Source: Periconia sp. R9002 | Lineage: Eukaryota > Ascomycota > Dothideomycetes > Pleosporales > Periconiaceae | Direction of reading: 5' to 3' | Length of the DNA stretch: 64,000 bases | Assembly: GCA_023627715.1 (NCBI GenBank) | Contig: JAMAHW010000029.1 | Location: 62,001-126,000, forward strand | Shown here: in pieces, positions 31,814 to 43,418 of the stretch | How positions within the stretch are numbered: position 1 is the stretch's first letter | Layout of the letters: each line of letters opens with the position of its first letter | The notes under the pieces: model-generated | Told to the model about the DNA's origin: nothing | Database searches by the model: none | The model's input: the letters and a program-made list of their open reading frames with translations, nothing else | Translations under genes and position numbers: made by a program

Positions 31814-33161
31814 CTAAAACTCCAAATCTTCCTTCCTAGGCATACCTTCGCCCGCCGCCCTACCTGCCGCCTCGGCCTGCTGCGCCTCCGTATCTCCCTC
31901 CAAGGGCGGCAAGCTGAATTTCGCAATGACGAACTTGCGCCGACTCACCGTAAACGCAAGATCCTCACCTAAGCCCTCCGCTCCACCACCTCCGCCACCC
32001 TTCTCATGGAATATGGGCAGCTTGTGCACTGTGAACATGCCCTGCGGCTTCTCTTCATCCTTGGTGGTGCCCGCGGAGGTGGCTAGCGACTCGAGGTGCG
32101 AATGTGCGAAGGGGGAAAGCTCGAACACGCCGTCGGAGAGGAGTTCGGCCCAGCGGATAAGGCCGGTTGAGCGCGGGTATAGTGAAAGAGGGAGAGATAT
32201 TATAGCGGTAAGGCAGTTAGAGTATTGGCGGAGCAGCGCACGAAGCGCATGGAGGAATTGAAGGACGGCAGTGGGATTCGATGATTGGGGATGGTATAAG
32301 ACTGGCGATAGAAGAGATGGAATGACCAATCGATGGATCGTGCTGGGTGCGGAGGATGCGAGCTGCTTTTGCAGATTCTCGAGTATCGCGGTGAACGGTG
32401 ACACCGTCGTTCGCGGGGTAGGAATGGGAATATAGTTGATGGCTGTGCCAACGGGCAGCTCGAGACGCTTCAGCAGATCAAAGGTATGGCAAAATATCGC
32501 CGGAGCCGTATCTCCTGCTTCTGCTATTGTGCCCTCCGTTCTATTCACAGCCGGCGATCCTAGAAACACATGAAATCTTAGACACCATTCACTCACGCAA
32601 ACCAACGAACAAGAACTCAAAGAAGATGGATGATATTCGCTGTAAATACACACAAGAAAACGCACCTCTACCCTCACCCAAAACACCCAATCTCTCATAC
32701 CGATACGCAATCTTCATCTTCCCACCTTTGTCCCCACCACCATTACCTCCTCTCCCTTCCTTCCCCTCAACAAGCCCGGGCAACTCCCTTCCCCACGCGC
32801 TCCCAACACCCACAACATGTACGCAATGCCCCTGCACGACGCCCTCGGCCGCATAGAACCGCAACAACGCGCCGCTGTAGTCCGTGGTCCCTGTCTCGCC
32901 GAGCAGCAGCGAGGTGCCGAGCGGAAGACCCGCATGCCCGGCTAGAATGGCGTCGAAGGATGGGGTGCCTGTTGAGGTTGTCGGGTGGCCGTTTATGGGG
33001 GATGGACGCGTGCCTTTGGGAGGTGGGGTTTGGGGTGTGGCCGCGGCGTTTGAAGACGGTTGGGGTGAGGTAGGGGATGGGGAGCTAGGGGAGGAGGGCG
33101 TGGACGAGGAAGAGGGCGGAGGGGTGCGGGTTAGTGCTGTATTTCGCTTTCGGAAGGACAT
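31814..33161 (-). CDS. ELP4: Elongator complex protein 4
   Basis: Two exons, 33161..32666 and 32559..31814, give 413 aa. The intron has a GTGCGT donor and TTTCTAG acceptor. After an S/T/P-rich leader, the block GHPTTSTGTPSFDAILAGHAGLPLGTSLLLGETGTTDYSG is the family's RecA-like opening with a degenerate P-loop, followed by LLRFYAAEGVVQGHCVHVVG. The second exon carries CHTFDLLKRLELP and the long C-terminal part ending in an acidic/basic tail. Elp4 forms a hexameric ring with Elp5 and Elp6 in the Elongator complex, which modifies wobble uridines in tRNA. The N-terminal coding region has very G-rich template-strand complements (see findings). Confidence 0.92.
33073..33098 (+). other. G-quadruplex-type motif over the ELP4 5' coding region
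   Basis: The plus strand has four runs of three or four G (33073-33076, 33079-33082, 33088-33091, 33096-33098) separated by loops of 2, 5 and 4 bases, fitting the standard four-tract pattern. It lies antisense to codons for the S/P-rich leader of ELP4, so it may simply reflect Pro and Ser codons. Confidence 0.5.
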
Positions 33162-33674
33162 TGTTTCTGTAGAATTGTTTGGTGTTGGGCGGAGGAGAGG
33201 GTTGTTGGAAAGTGTGGGGGAGGGAGGGGGTGAACTTTTTTTTCGAGGGCTTATCGATAAGGCCGAAGGTTGACGTCAACGGCACTTTGAATACAAAAAT
33301 AGCACGTTGAGATATATACACTTCACGAATGGATACAATGATACATCGTTAGTCAATGACACCAGGTAAATCAGTGGTGTTTGTTGGAAGGAGGTATCGG
33401 TTGATTGGCAAGCGTATTGCTACATGAGGAAATCGATTGTACCCAATAGGGCAATCGCAGACTAGTGTTAGATAGGGCATCTCAGCCATTCTGAAAACCA
33501 TTACCCTTACCTACTTCACTACGTTTTTTTTTCAATCTGTTGTCTTGTTCTTAATTGTATTTCTATTAAAGGGTATCATAGTAATCTCAAAAATTCCAGC
33601 CCTACTTCCACGGCATGCTTCACAAATATTTTTTTTCATGTTACATGACCGAACATATGCACAAGGTAATAGAA
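33162..33674. other. Intergenic, ELP4 promoter side and PRP22 3' flank
   Basis: About 510 bp. The part next to ELP4 includes a second G-rich patch near 33181-33230 (GGGGGAGGGAGGGGG) followed by an eight-T run. No gene seen. Confidence 0.5.
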
Positions 33675-36600
33675 TCAACCCCAAGTCCCGCCCCCACCTC
33701 TTCCAGCCCTTTTCTGTGCGCTAAGTCGCCAGTCGTCCTCACCCGCAAACTTGTTGTGCAAAGGCTGAATTCTCTCTGCCTTCTTCCGCTTACTGAGTCT
33801 GTCTGTAGGAGCGACCTTGAAGAACGCCGGCGCAGCCTCGACTAGCCATTTCGGCTCGATGACACTGACGACATGCATGTACTCCTTCGTCGTCTCCACC
33901 AAATCACGGTAGATAACATGCTCGGCCGGCTTGCCGAAGAGTGCAGAGGATGGATGAAGATGGACGGGTGTTCCTTCGACAAGTGTCTTGTAACCTTCAG
34001 AGGGATCTTTACGCGCCGAGTTTCTAAAGAAGCCGCTGCAGAGGGCTTTTCGAACGCGGATCGTATCTGTACCGCACGAAATAAGTGGCAGGCGGTGTCG
34101 GTCCATGAGTTGTTTCAGTTGGAGGCGGACGTCTTTAACACGCGCAAGATTACGCGGTTGGATGAAATTCTCGAAACACCATGGCGTGCTGAAGCCACTC
34201 CTCTTCCACCCATTGTACACGTTCAGGAGAGTGATATGGTCGCCAGAGGGATCGTGGAACTTGGCTTTCTTTTGATCGGCTTGCTGTTGCTTTTCTTTGG
34301 GCCGGTGGAATACATTCGGAGTTCCGGAAATCATGGCTACGATGCTCAAGACTTCCTCCGAGCACCCCAAGTCCACGGACTTAATAAGCGATTTGGACAG
34401 ATCAGGCTCCATAGGGAAATCCGCCATTCGCCGACCTAGGCGTGTCAGCAGGCCTTCATCGTCAAGTGCACCGAGCTGATAAAGCTCCTCGAGGGCAGTC
34501 AGCATAGCGCTTGCAGGTGGCGGGTCCATGAAGTCGAAATTGATCAAATCATTGATCCCCATTGCTTTGAGCGTCAGAATGGTGTTTCGGACGTTCTTTC
34601 GCTGGATCTCAGGGATAGGTGTTTCGAGCATCTCGGAGTTGAACGCTGCTTCAGTATACAGGCGATAAGCTCGTCCTGGTGCTGTACGCCCGGCTCTGCC
34701 AGATCGCTGATTTGCTTCAGCGCGAGAGATAGGCATAACCTGAAGCCTGTCCATTCCCAGCTTAGGATCGAAAGAACTTTGTTTAGAGAAGCCAGGATCC
34801 ACAACCATGGTGATACCGTCGATGGTCAACGAGGTCTCAGCAATATTTGTTGCTAGGATAACTTTTCGGCTGCCAGGCGGAGTAGGTTCAAAGATCTTGG
34901 AAGCTGTCTCTGCCGGGAGAGCCGAATAAATAGGAAGGATGATCATCTCGGGAACCTCGGGGCCCAGGGCTTTCATCCGTTGGTCCAGAATTTCACAAGC
35001 CGTATCAATCTCTTCCTTGCCTGTGAGGAAGACCAAACAATCTCCCGGCGGTTCTTGAATATGGAGTTGCATGACAGTCAGGAGAGCAGCTTCCACATAA
35101 TCCTCTTCTGGTTCTCGACTGTAGAACACTGCGACGGGGTGTGTGCGACCGGGGATAGAGAAAATAGGGCAGTTGTTGAAGTAGGCGCTCATCTTCTCAG
35201 CAGACATGGTGGCACTAGTCACAACGACTTTCAGGTCTGGCCTCTTCTTGACAGTCTTCTTGAGCAGCGCAAAGAGGACGTCCGTGGCAACGCTACGTTC
35301 ATGGGCCTCGTCCAAAACAATCACCGAGTATCTGCTCAACATGGGATCAACCAAAATCTCACGTTCGAGGATACCATCCGTCATGAACTTGATTCTGGTG
35401 TCAGGGGTCGTCATATCCTCGAAGCGAATGGTATATCCAACTTCATTGCCAAGCTTACATCCCACCTCTTCGGCTACACGTTTAGCCACACTCATGGCGG
35501 CGACACGACGTGGCTGGGTGATTCCAATCATTCTTTCGTTGGCATAGCCATCCTCAGCCAAATACTGGCAAAACTGCGTAGTCTTTCCGGACCCAGTATC
35601 TCCCACAACGATGAGGAACGTGTTCTCTTTAACGGCCTCAAGGAGTTGTGATCTGAATTTGAAAACAGGCAAACTTTCTCTCTGCTCTTTCATGCTCATG
35701 GTTGTGCGCTTGCCAAATGAGGCTTTGTTGCTTCCCATGGAAATCTTTTTCCACTCGGGCAATTCCCCGGAAGCCTGATCTTTCCGGGCATTGCGTAGAT
35801 CTTCTGCAAACCCGCGCTTCTGCGAGAGAGGATCATTCCATTGACTACTCAAATCCACCTTTTCCGCTTCTTGGTCAGCCTTGGCCTGTGCCTCTTGCTG
35901 GCGCAGTTCACGCCGTTCCGAAGCTAAAACGGCACCCTGTGTCGCAGCTCGGGCCAGTGATCCTTCGGGTGCTTTGAGAATCCGGATGGGGGAAAGGTCC
36001 AAAGTTTGCTTGGTTTGCCCAGCTAGAAATGCTGGTTCTGCTTCAGTGAGCTCGATATCCACGTCTTCCTCTTCCTCAAAACCACCATCGCCGTTCAGAT
36101 GTGCGTTGTAATCTTCATCGATGTCCGGATAATCTGACTTGGGAACCACACCGGATGCGATAAGCTGTTTGATTTCCCATCTTTCAGGTGATGTCATCCG
36201 CTTTCGCATTCCGTTACGCCTGCTAGCAAACGTGTCCTGTATGACGGGTACAACATCTGAGCCTCCCAGGGCTTGTGAGTTCGCACCGGAACCTATCCGG
36301 GGGCCCACGTCGAAGAGTTGCCCAGTTTCTTGGTCCACATCCTCCATGGACAATGAGATTTTGCCCCTTTCATCCACCTTCAAAACCTTGCATTTTACGC
36401 GTTGACCTTGACTCAAGAGATCTGATGGATGGTTGACCCGAGCGCCTTCTTGTATTTGTGAAACGTGCACAAGGCCATCAACAGCTCTACCATTCGCCGG
36501 TACTCTGACACCTTCGAGTCTAACGAATGCCCCGTACGTTTGAAGACCAGTCACTCTTCCATTGTAAACCTTTGAAGGGACGGGTTCGTCGTCGAGCTCG

Positions 36601-37283
36601 GGTGTAGGTGGGCGGCGGAACTCATCGTCATAGTCATCCCGAATCTTCTTCCGCCTCCGTGCACTAGGCCTGTCCTCATCATCTCGATGGCGTTTTCGTT
36701 CACGCGGTCGGGAATACGAGCGGTCGTCATCGCTATCATCTCTAGTCGCAGCAACGCGAGCATTTCCGTTGGACGATTCGAAAACGTAATCGTAGTTTCC
36801 ACTGCGTGACTTCCTAGGTGGGCTCCTTGACCTTGATTTGGATCTGGCATGGCTGTCCTTTGGTTTGCTGGTACCTGGTCCTGCCAGACCCTCTAGCATA
36901 GCAAAGGTGTCATCGAGGGGATTTTCATCTGCTTCTGGCTGCATATCGGGAATTTCTTTATCTGGTATAGCGAGCCCACGATACATGCGCGCCTTGTCCT
37001 CACGATCGATCGCGGGCGCATCATTGTTCCTGCTCTTTCGCGACTGCTTAAACTTGGGATGTAAGGTGCGAATTAATCGATCGAGGCTCTCGACGAGGCT
37101 TGGAGGGAAGTCGGCTTCGACCTCCTCGAGTTGTTGCGAGAAGTCACGGAGTGACTTTTCAGGGCTATGTTGATGGATAATGAACTCTGCCAGGTCTTGA
37201 TCGGAGATGCCTAAGTGATTCTGGATTTCTGACGCGACCTTGGAAACGAGGCCGAGGTATTCTAGGTTTTCGATATCGTCCAT
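33675..37283 (-). CDS. PRP22: Pre-mRNA-splicing DEAH-box RNA helicase Prp22
   Basis: One exon encodes 1202 aa from the ATG at 37283 (MDDIENLEYL); an upstream in-frame Met at 37352 is considered less likely because family members begin with this block. The N-terminal region has an RS/RD-rich segment. An S1 RNA-binding domain follows at about residues 237-312 (VYNGRVTGLQTYGAFVRLEG ... GLVHVSQI). Helicase motifs are GDTGSGKTTQ near 560, DEAH near 657, SAT shortly after and QRSGRAGRT near 857, then the winged-helix, ratchet and OB-fold regions. Prp22/DHX8 proofreads the second splicing step and releases mature mRNA from the spliceosome. The S1 domain separates it from Prp2, Prp16 and Prp43. Confidence 0.95.
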   Translation of the reverse strand: MDDIENLEYLGLVSKVASEIQNHLGISDQDLAEFIIHQHSPEKSLRDFSQQLEEVEADFPPSLVESLDRLIRTLHPKFKQSRKSRNNDAPAIDREDKARMYRGLAIPDKEIPDMQPEADENPLDDTFAMLEGLAGPGTSKPKDSHARSKSRSRSPPRKSRSGNYDYVFESSNGNARVAATRDDSDDDRSYSRPRERKRHRDDEDRPSARRRKKIRDDYDDEFRRPPTPELDDEPVPSKVYNGRVTGLQTYGAFVRLEGVRVPANGRAVDGLVHVSQIQEGARVNHPSDLLSQGQRVKCKVLKVDERGKISLSMEDVDQETGQLFDVGPRIGSGANSQALGGSDVVPVIQDTFASRRNGMRKRMTSPERWEIKQLIASGVVPKSDYPDIDEDYNAHLNGDGGFEEEEDVDIELTEAEPAFLAGQTKQTLDLSPIRILKAPEGSLARAATQGAVLASERRELRQQEAQAKADQEAEKVDLSSQWNDPLSQKRGFAEDLRNARKDQASGELPEWKKISMGSNKASFGKRTTMSMKEQRESLPVFKFRSQLLEAVKENTFLIVVGDTGSGKTTQFCQYLAEDGYANERMIGITQPRRVAAMSVAKRVAEEVGCKLGNEVGYTIRFEDMTTPDTRIKFMTDGILEREILVDPMLSRYSVIVLDEAHERSVATDVLFALLKKTVKKRPDLKVVVTSATMSAEKMSAYFNNCPIFSIPGRTHPVAVFYSREPEEDYVEAALLTVMQLHIQEPPGDCLVFLTGKEEIDTACEILDQRMKALGPEVPEMIILPIYSALPAETASKIFEPTPPGSRKVILATNIAETSLTIDGITMVVDPGFSKQSSFDPKLGMDRLQVMPISRAEANQRSGRAGRTAPGRAYRLYTEAAFNSEMLETPIPEIQRKNVRNTILTLKAMGINDLINFDFMDPPPASAMLTALEELYQLGALDDEGLLTRLGRRMADFPMEPDLSKSLIKSVDLGCSEEVLSIVAMISGTPNVFHRPKEKQQQADQKKAKFHDPSGDHITLLNVYNGWKRSGFSTPWCFENFIQPRNLARVKDVRLQLKQLMDRHRLPLISCGTDTIRVRKALCSGFFRNSARKDPSEGYKTLVEGTPVHLHPSSALFGKPAEHVIYRDLVETTKEYMHVVSVIEPKWLVEAAPAFFKVAPTDRLSKRKKAERIQPLHNKFAGEDDWRLSAQKRAGRGGGGTWG

Positions 37284-37733
37284 GGCTACGTGTCGATGGG
37301 AGAGGCGCGTCCCCGGGCGCGTAAAGGGTAGATGGTAAAGCAAGATGGTCAAGGTTTGGAAAGTAAGTCAAGGTGCAAGGGTGGCGGTTTATCCGAGCCG
37401 AACTATTCTATCCGTGCACGCTTAGGTAATGGATCTAACCCTCATCCCAGCATACAATTACACAAATTTATACATAGTGAATGGGCTTTGAAAACTGCAT
37501 ATGTAGTTGATCTGCTCTCCCTTTTATATTTTTCGGTTTACTTCCGCAACTCAACGTTGTATGGGAAGAGATGAGTCACTGCATATATCCATGGATGTAG
37601 AGGCATAACTTAATCGCCAAGACGCACCTTTCCTCCACACCCAACAACGCCACGCATCACCCACCCACTTACCTCCTTTCACCTCTCACCCGCCACACCC
37701 TCCCAAACGCGCCGTACCACTCCCCCCAAAGAC
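37284..37733. other. Divergent promoter region, PRP22 and a small gene
   Basis: 450 bp lie between divergent starts. The right half (37630-37730) is C-rich and poor in G, a usual 5' leader composition for fungal genes. Confidence 0.5.
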
Positions 37734-37985
37734 ATGGCACCCCCCGTACAAATCGGCGGAAGAGGTCCGCTCACTTTACCTCTCTTCATTAACACGGCCG
37801 TGTTCCTGCTCAGCAGCTACAACATCTTCAAAGTCTACAAGGGCGTGCACCCGGTCATATCGCCGAAACTCGCGGCCGCAGGCATCTACGACGAAGACGC
37901 GTACACGGATTGGATTGAGGTGAATGGGACGTCGATGCCGAGCTTTGCGCGGTTGATGCGCCCGTTTCGGAAAGAGAAGGAGTGA
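37734..37985 (+). CDS. Small one-TM hypothetical protein
   Basis: 83 codons beginning MAPPVQIGGRGPLTLPLF. One hydrophobic segment (LPLFINTAVFLLSSYNIFKVY) lies at residues 15-35. The remainder is soluble, with YDEDAYTDWIEVNG and a basic C-terminus RPFRKEKE. The even amino-acid composition and C-rich leader support a real gene. No family is recognised. The topology and size would suit a mitochondrial or endoplasmic reticulum membrane protein, but that is inference. Confidence 0.6.
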   Translation: MAPPVQIGGRGPLTLPLFINTAVFLLSSYNIFKVYKGVHPVISPKLAAAGIYDEDAYTDWIEVNGTSMPSFARLMRPFRKEKE

Positions 37986-38879
37986 GCAGGGTTGCCGGAT
38001 ACGATATGCGGTGGATTGTATGAAATTGAATTTGATCCTCCCAGAGTATCGCTACCCTGGGTATCGACACAGGTGGAGGGGGGTACACTGGGTAACGTCC
38101 TTGGCCAGGACGGGCGGTGGATTGTATGTCCAGCGGTTTTTTTGATACGTATAGCAAGCGTGTGCGGAAGCTTGCGGGTGTGAGAAGGAAGGGCATAGCG
38201 GAAGAATGACAAGCTCGAGGGTGGCGGATTCCGGTGATGGAGGAACATATGAAAGGGTCTTGACGTGGGCTTGAAACACTTGCGTGGGCGGTCAAATGTG
38301 GGAACTTGAGGGAGTGCGGGACTCCAGGATGGACTTTCCAGAAGTTCGAGAAAGCATGCTTGGCAACAGCTTTTTCGATGCGTACATAGAGCGGATAGAC
38401 ATCCGTCACACCACCGGGTGCATTTTCACCTCTACACTCGGCACTTCTGCTCTCTCGGAACCTTCACAGGCCATTCACACGTCACATTCCGCCATTCAAG
38501 AGATGGAAACCTTCATCCGCATGATCATGAATCATCTACTGGGTATGATATGTATGTATAGCTCATCATATGTATTCATGTTCTGTATAACTGTATGCTA
38601 TCTACAGTCCGATATTTTTGCCCGTCGTGCAAATTTGCACCATTTAGAGATGCAGTCATGCAGAAGGAAGGACGGGTGATATAACTGAAAATACCCTCTT
38701 CCCAATGTTCCTCCGCTCATATGTTGATCGTTACCCGTGACGCCCGCCCGCTAATGCCGCAGTGAATGAAAGCAATAAAAGTAGAATAAGAAGAAACCAT
38801 AAGGTAGTCACGATGGGACTGTTTGTAGTTTCGAGGTCGAACAAAATGTCTACCCCATTCGTGAAGAGAAAGAAGGCAC
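37986..38879. other. Intergenic, nothing supported
   Basis: About 890 bp between the small gene and the dioxygenase stop. Several overlapping ORFs on the minus strand (37855-38409) run antisense to the small gene and show no signature. Confidence 0.5.
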
Positions 38880-40138
38880 TTAATCGTTGTAATTCACAAC
38901 ACCCGAACCGTCCTTGTTCGCCTTGGGAATGCCGTACTTCTCAGAGAGCTCATCTTCCTGGCTGCGGCTATTGGGGTCAAGATACGGCCGTTCCGCCTGG
39001 CAGCAAACCCTCACAGCATGGCGTCGGTGAGGCGCAAACCCATAGCTCGCGGAATGATTCGTGACGCGGTTATCCCAGAACGCAACATCGCCCGCCTGCC
39101 ACTGGAACCGGGCATGCAGTTCAGGGCTCGTGCTGACGATCTCGTTGAGGAGGGAAATGATGTGGTCCGACTCGGTCTTGGGGACGCCGACGATCTTGGT
39201 CACGAAGCCCGGGTTGAAGAAGAGGGATTTCCAGCCCGTCACGGGGTTGGTGCGGATCAGTGGGTGCTCGGTGGTGACGGGTTCGCGGCGCACTGTACGG
39301 CCCAGCTCGCGGGTGCCCTGGGCTTGCAGCTCGGCAGAGTGCAGCGCGGTGAGGGACTCGAGGTACTTTTGCATGAAGGGGGAAAGCATGTCGTACGCGG
39401 CATAGCCTGAAGACCAGAGAGTGTCGCCGCCTCCGCCTCGAGGCGGGCCAGTGAGGACCTTGAGGGAAGTGTAGGAGGGAGGTTGGACTTCGTAAGTCAC
39501 CTATGGTCGTTATTAGTCGGACAGACTCATATTCACGAATTGAACAGGAAACTTACGTCCGAGTGCCAAAGGAAACTGGGAGTGAACATGGCCCTCAGAT
39601 CCGGGCTATCCTCGCCGGTGTAGACGACATGAACATCCTCGAGACCCTCTTGTCTAGGGACCGCCGTGGTAGCGTGCTTGTGAAGTTCGCCAAAGTACTT
39701 GCCCAAAGCCCTCTGCTCCTGGATCCCGAAGTTCTTCTGGTCCCGGAAGAAAACGACGCCTCGCGTGGCAATCAACCGAGCAAGGTCGTTCTTCTGCGCG
39801 TCAGTGAGGTTGGCGAGATCAACGCCAGTGACCTCGGTGCCGATCTTAGGGTTGTAGTCGAAGACGTCGGTTGCTGAGCTGAGAAGGTTCTTGAACGTTG
39901 GGTCGCCGAGCAGGCCCTTGTCGTGGTAGGGCACCTCACCCAAAGGCTCCCACACAATATCGGGGAACCGTGTGCGAAGGTGTTCATACTCGTAGGTGTC
40001 GTCGTGCTTCTTGATGACAGTCCTGCCGGGAACATAACCGAGCTTGTTGCTAGTGCTGTCGTCCGTGTCGGATGATTTGAGCTTGATCACGTTGTTGGTG
40101 ACCTCGGTCGTAGTGGTTTCCACGAGACCTGGTGCCAT
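38880..40138 (-). CDS. TauD/TfdA-family Fe(II)/2-oxoglutarate dioxygenase
   Basis: Two exons, 40138..39557 and 39500..38880, give 400 aa. The 56-nt intron has a GTAAGT donor and CATAG acceptor; the junction reads FLWHSD|VTYEVQPPSY. The iron ligands are visible as His192-x-Asp194 in the WHSD motif and the distal His343 in RVTNHSASYGFAPH; Arg residues in HRRHAVRV (353-358) suit 2-oxoglutarate binding. The upstream half has GVDLANLTDAQKNDLARLIATRGVVFFRDQ, a TauD signature. Fungal relatives oxidise taurine and other sulfonates or sulfate esters, releasing sulfite for sulfur supply. The substrate is not determined by the sequence. The ATG at 40138 is favoured over an in-frame Met at 40270. Confidence 0.9.
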
Positions 40139-41692
40139 GGTCGGCGAAGTTGGTGAATATTGATTGAAGTGATTGTTTGTTGATGACAAGAAAAGGTAAT
40201 TGAAGTTCTGGATGCGGGTAGGGTAAGATTGAGGAGCAGGTATGTGGGAGGTCGAGGAGAAATTTAGCAATTACAATTGCAAGAAGAGAGGCAGTTGTTT
40301 AAAAGTAGCTGTCAGAAGTACATAGATACTTGGAGAATGATATATGAGTGAAAGGCCCGATTTCAGGAGCGCACTGACTACCGATGGCGTGCCCGATGGC
40401 GTGCTCAGTTCTGAATCAGAGATGGCGGTCCGGGGAAGAGCTTATGTCCACCGCCACTTCCTAATAATCACATATTTGAACGCACCTGTTCACATACATA
40501 TGGTGGGGAACATCATCACCCTTGTATTCCTCCAGTGATCTAAGTGCGATAATCGGCTCGGTGATAGACAACGAGGGCCCAACAGCACCAAGTCGTGAAA
40601 TCATTTTGGGTCACGGAGCTGCTCTACCGCACAAAAACGGGCCACATGTTATTTCACTTATTGTGGATAATGTACGTCGGTGGATGAGCTTCCCCACAGT
40701 CCATAGGCGCTTACTACAGGCATGCTTAAGTACATCCGGGGAAGCGACCATGGGGCACAGCATGGCTGTGTTTGTCCGTCAGTAAATTTAATCATGCCAT
40801 GCATTGATTCCATAATCTTCCATCTTTGGTAGCTTGTGGGATTTCTTTGAAGCTTATTGATACCTTTTCGATGTGCTCACCGCCCCCCGATCCATTGCTA
40901 ATCAATTCACCACGATATCAGGTTGGAATAGGACCGAAGATAAGGCTTAATCAGTTCTCCACGTCGTTTTGCGTTTGACGCAGTTATCATGAAACTCATC
41001 ACACACTTTCTCTTGCTTCAAAGTTCCTCCCTCTTTGAGTGTTTTACCGAGCCTCACAAACCTGACGTTGAAAGATAAGATCCATTATTGAGCCTCGCTA
41101 ACCGCATCGAGTAAGGATCCCATCACACCATCTGTCAACACCATCACGCCTTCAGGCACCGATTCGGCCGTTTGTAATAATTCTGGGAAGTGCTGTCGTG
41201 TCACTTTGATCACATCGATGCTGCAAAAAGAGTTCCCGCCGAAGTCCGACCAGGCTGGCCTGGTTTGGCCGATAATATGTTCCTACATTGATCACCTCCT
41301 GTGCAGCCTTGAACCCTTCCTTCTACCTCGTATAGTATTTCAAGAATACATGTACCTACCCACCTACATAGGTAAAAACTTTGCATTGTTAGATTCAAAA
41401 ATGAACCAGGCGTGCTCCAATCGATCTTTCATGATGTATGAATGGACGCGTTGATTCAAGCCTGACGTTGAATTGGCAATTGATGCTCAATCATATCCCT
41501 GCCATCGCATCCGGGCTTACAGGCGTCGGGGGAGGGACTGATGGGTAATCTCTCATACTCAGAGCGTACCGAGTATATGCAAATTCCACCCCGCTTCGCT
41601 TCACCGAACATGATTATGGTACTGCTTCCACTGTCAAACAAGTTCCATGCAGATATGTACCTGCATTGATGTAGCCGACATCTCCCAAAAAC
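40139..41692. other. Intergenic, nothing supported
   Basis: About 1.55 kb upstream of the dioxygenase and downstream of ASA1. Only short ORFs without signatures are present, and no repeat or RNA gene was seen. Confidence 0.5.
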
Positions 41693-43418
41693 TCAAAATA
41701 CCTCCCACAAGCTCACTTTCCCATCCTTAGACCCCGCAACCACCCAATGCTTCATCTGCATGCGCTCTTCCCTCTGACGCTGCAGTTTACCCAACCCCGT
41801 CTCTCTCCTGGAGACTTGACTGCCCTCTTCGTTCGCCGTTCCATCCCTGCCGACGCCATGTTGGATGTCTTTAGCATTCAAAATCTCACCAAAATCCACA
41901 GCATACACGCCTTCATCATGCCATTTCAATACAGCAACCTCCTTTAGGGTCTTCGTGCTGTATATCCTCACTCTTTTGTCCCAACCTCCTGTGACGAGAA
42001 GCCGACCGTCAGATCTTACACGCAGCGATTGTTGACCTGCATGCTTTGTGTTGACGAACTTGTATGGTGGTTCAGGAGCTACAATTTTGGGGGCTGACGG
42101 TGGATTTGGTCGCGTTTGAGGTTGGGGTTTAGCTGCTCCAGAAAGAAGTGAGGAGAGACCTCCGGGTTTAGTGTCAGAATTGGAAGACGTTATCGCATTC
42201 CTGTTCGCGAGTATAGGTTTCTTCTTGAAGTCCAGTGATTCACTCAATGTATTCACGGTTTCATTACTGGCTAGATCTTCAGGAACCGCACTCGTATGCT
42301 GATGTGTTGGCGGATTTATGTCCGTGTCTGATGAAGTCGCTAGGTTTCCATCTTGAGCCAGACTTTCTCTTTCTTTCCAGGCTTCCTCTACTACCCCTTC
42401 ATTAGTATGCACTGGCGAGCCTTTGACATCATCAAGGGGCAGGTAATCAATTTGATGTTTAGCGATCACCGCGTCAGCAGAGGAAGTAAAGAAGGTGGTA
42501 CCGGAATCTGGCAACGCATCAAGCGATAGCACAGGTTGAGCATGGGGTTGGCTGAGGTAGATGATATCGGCGATTCGGATTGGATGCCGTGCTGCCTGTG
42601 TTTGTCGGGTAGGACTGTGTGGAATGGCGTACACAGCGATGAAACCTGCCTCGTAGCCGACGGCGATCAGGATATCATTTGAAGCTGGGTGATGCACAAG
42701 CTTGACTGCCATGACCATACCTATGTCGTATCAATAGTCTATTCCCTTATAACAAGTGAACCAAACCATCTCACCGGTGTCTCTCGACTCGACCTTGGGG
42801 ACCACACAAATCAGCTTCTCCTGAGGAAATTGGTAAACCTCGACTTTTTTGTCATCTCTTGCGGGCACAGCAACAAGCACAGGTCCATCCAGTATATTGT
42901 TGGGCTCGGGCTCTGGATTCTGCAGCGCTTCTCTTACATGACACATTGAAAAGGCACAAAAATTCAGAGTGTTGGCTGGCAGTGAATGCAGAAGCCATGG
43001 TTTGGGTCTGTCTATTTCTGAGCCCTCTACAGGGAGAGCTCTGGACAAAGTTGAGGTGTTGGAGATGTCGAGCTGCCATATTCTTAGGTTATGATCGCGC
43101 CCATGCCTGCACAAAGCTCAGGTTAGAATGGAATTGATGGGGAAGCAACTCCAAGCGGGAGGCTGCCTACGTGATGAACTTGTCGCTCCCCCACATGGCG
43201 GTTTCGAGTATGGCTCCATCGTGAGCTTTCCAAACAGCCAAGGCTCGTTTGGTTTCCAATCTCCAAATGACTACCCAGCCGTCGGCATCGCCTGTGACGA
43301 GGCACGTGTTGAGAGCGACTAGGTGAGCGCTGTGAATCTGGGCTGTGTGGCCACGGAATACGAAAGTTGGCTGAGCTGGACCGCGAGTTGAGGCGTGCTG
43401 TTGGGTATCTGCAGCCAT
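41693..43418 (-). CDS. ASA1: ASTRA-associated WD40 protein 1 homolog
   Basis: Three exons, 43418..43171, 43106..42775 and 42720..41693, give 535 aa. Junction phases agree ([15 protein letters not shown] and RDTGMVMAVKLVHHP). WD repeats are visible: FVFRGHTAQIHSAHL...[43 protein letters not shown], and near the C-terminus LRVRSDGRLLVTGGWDKRVRIYST and HWVVAGSKDGKVSLWEVF. A long polar insert separates the later blades, as in Asa1. The yeast ASTRA complex, with Tra1 and Tel2-Tti1-Tti2, supports assembly of PIKK proteins and chromatin regulators. The last residues WEVF end the final blade. Confidence 0.85.
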
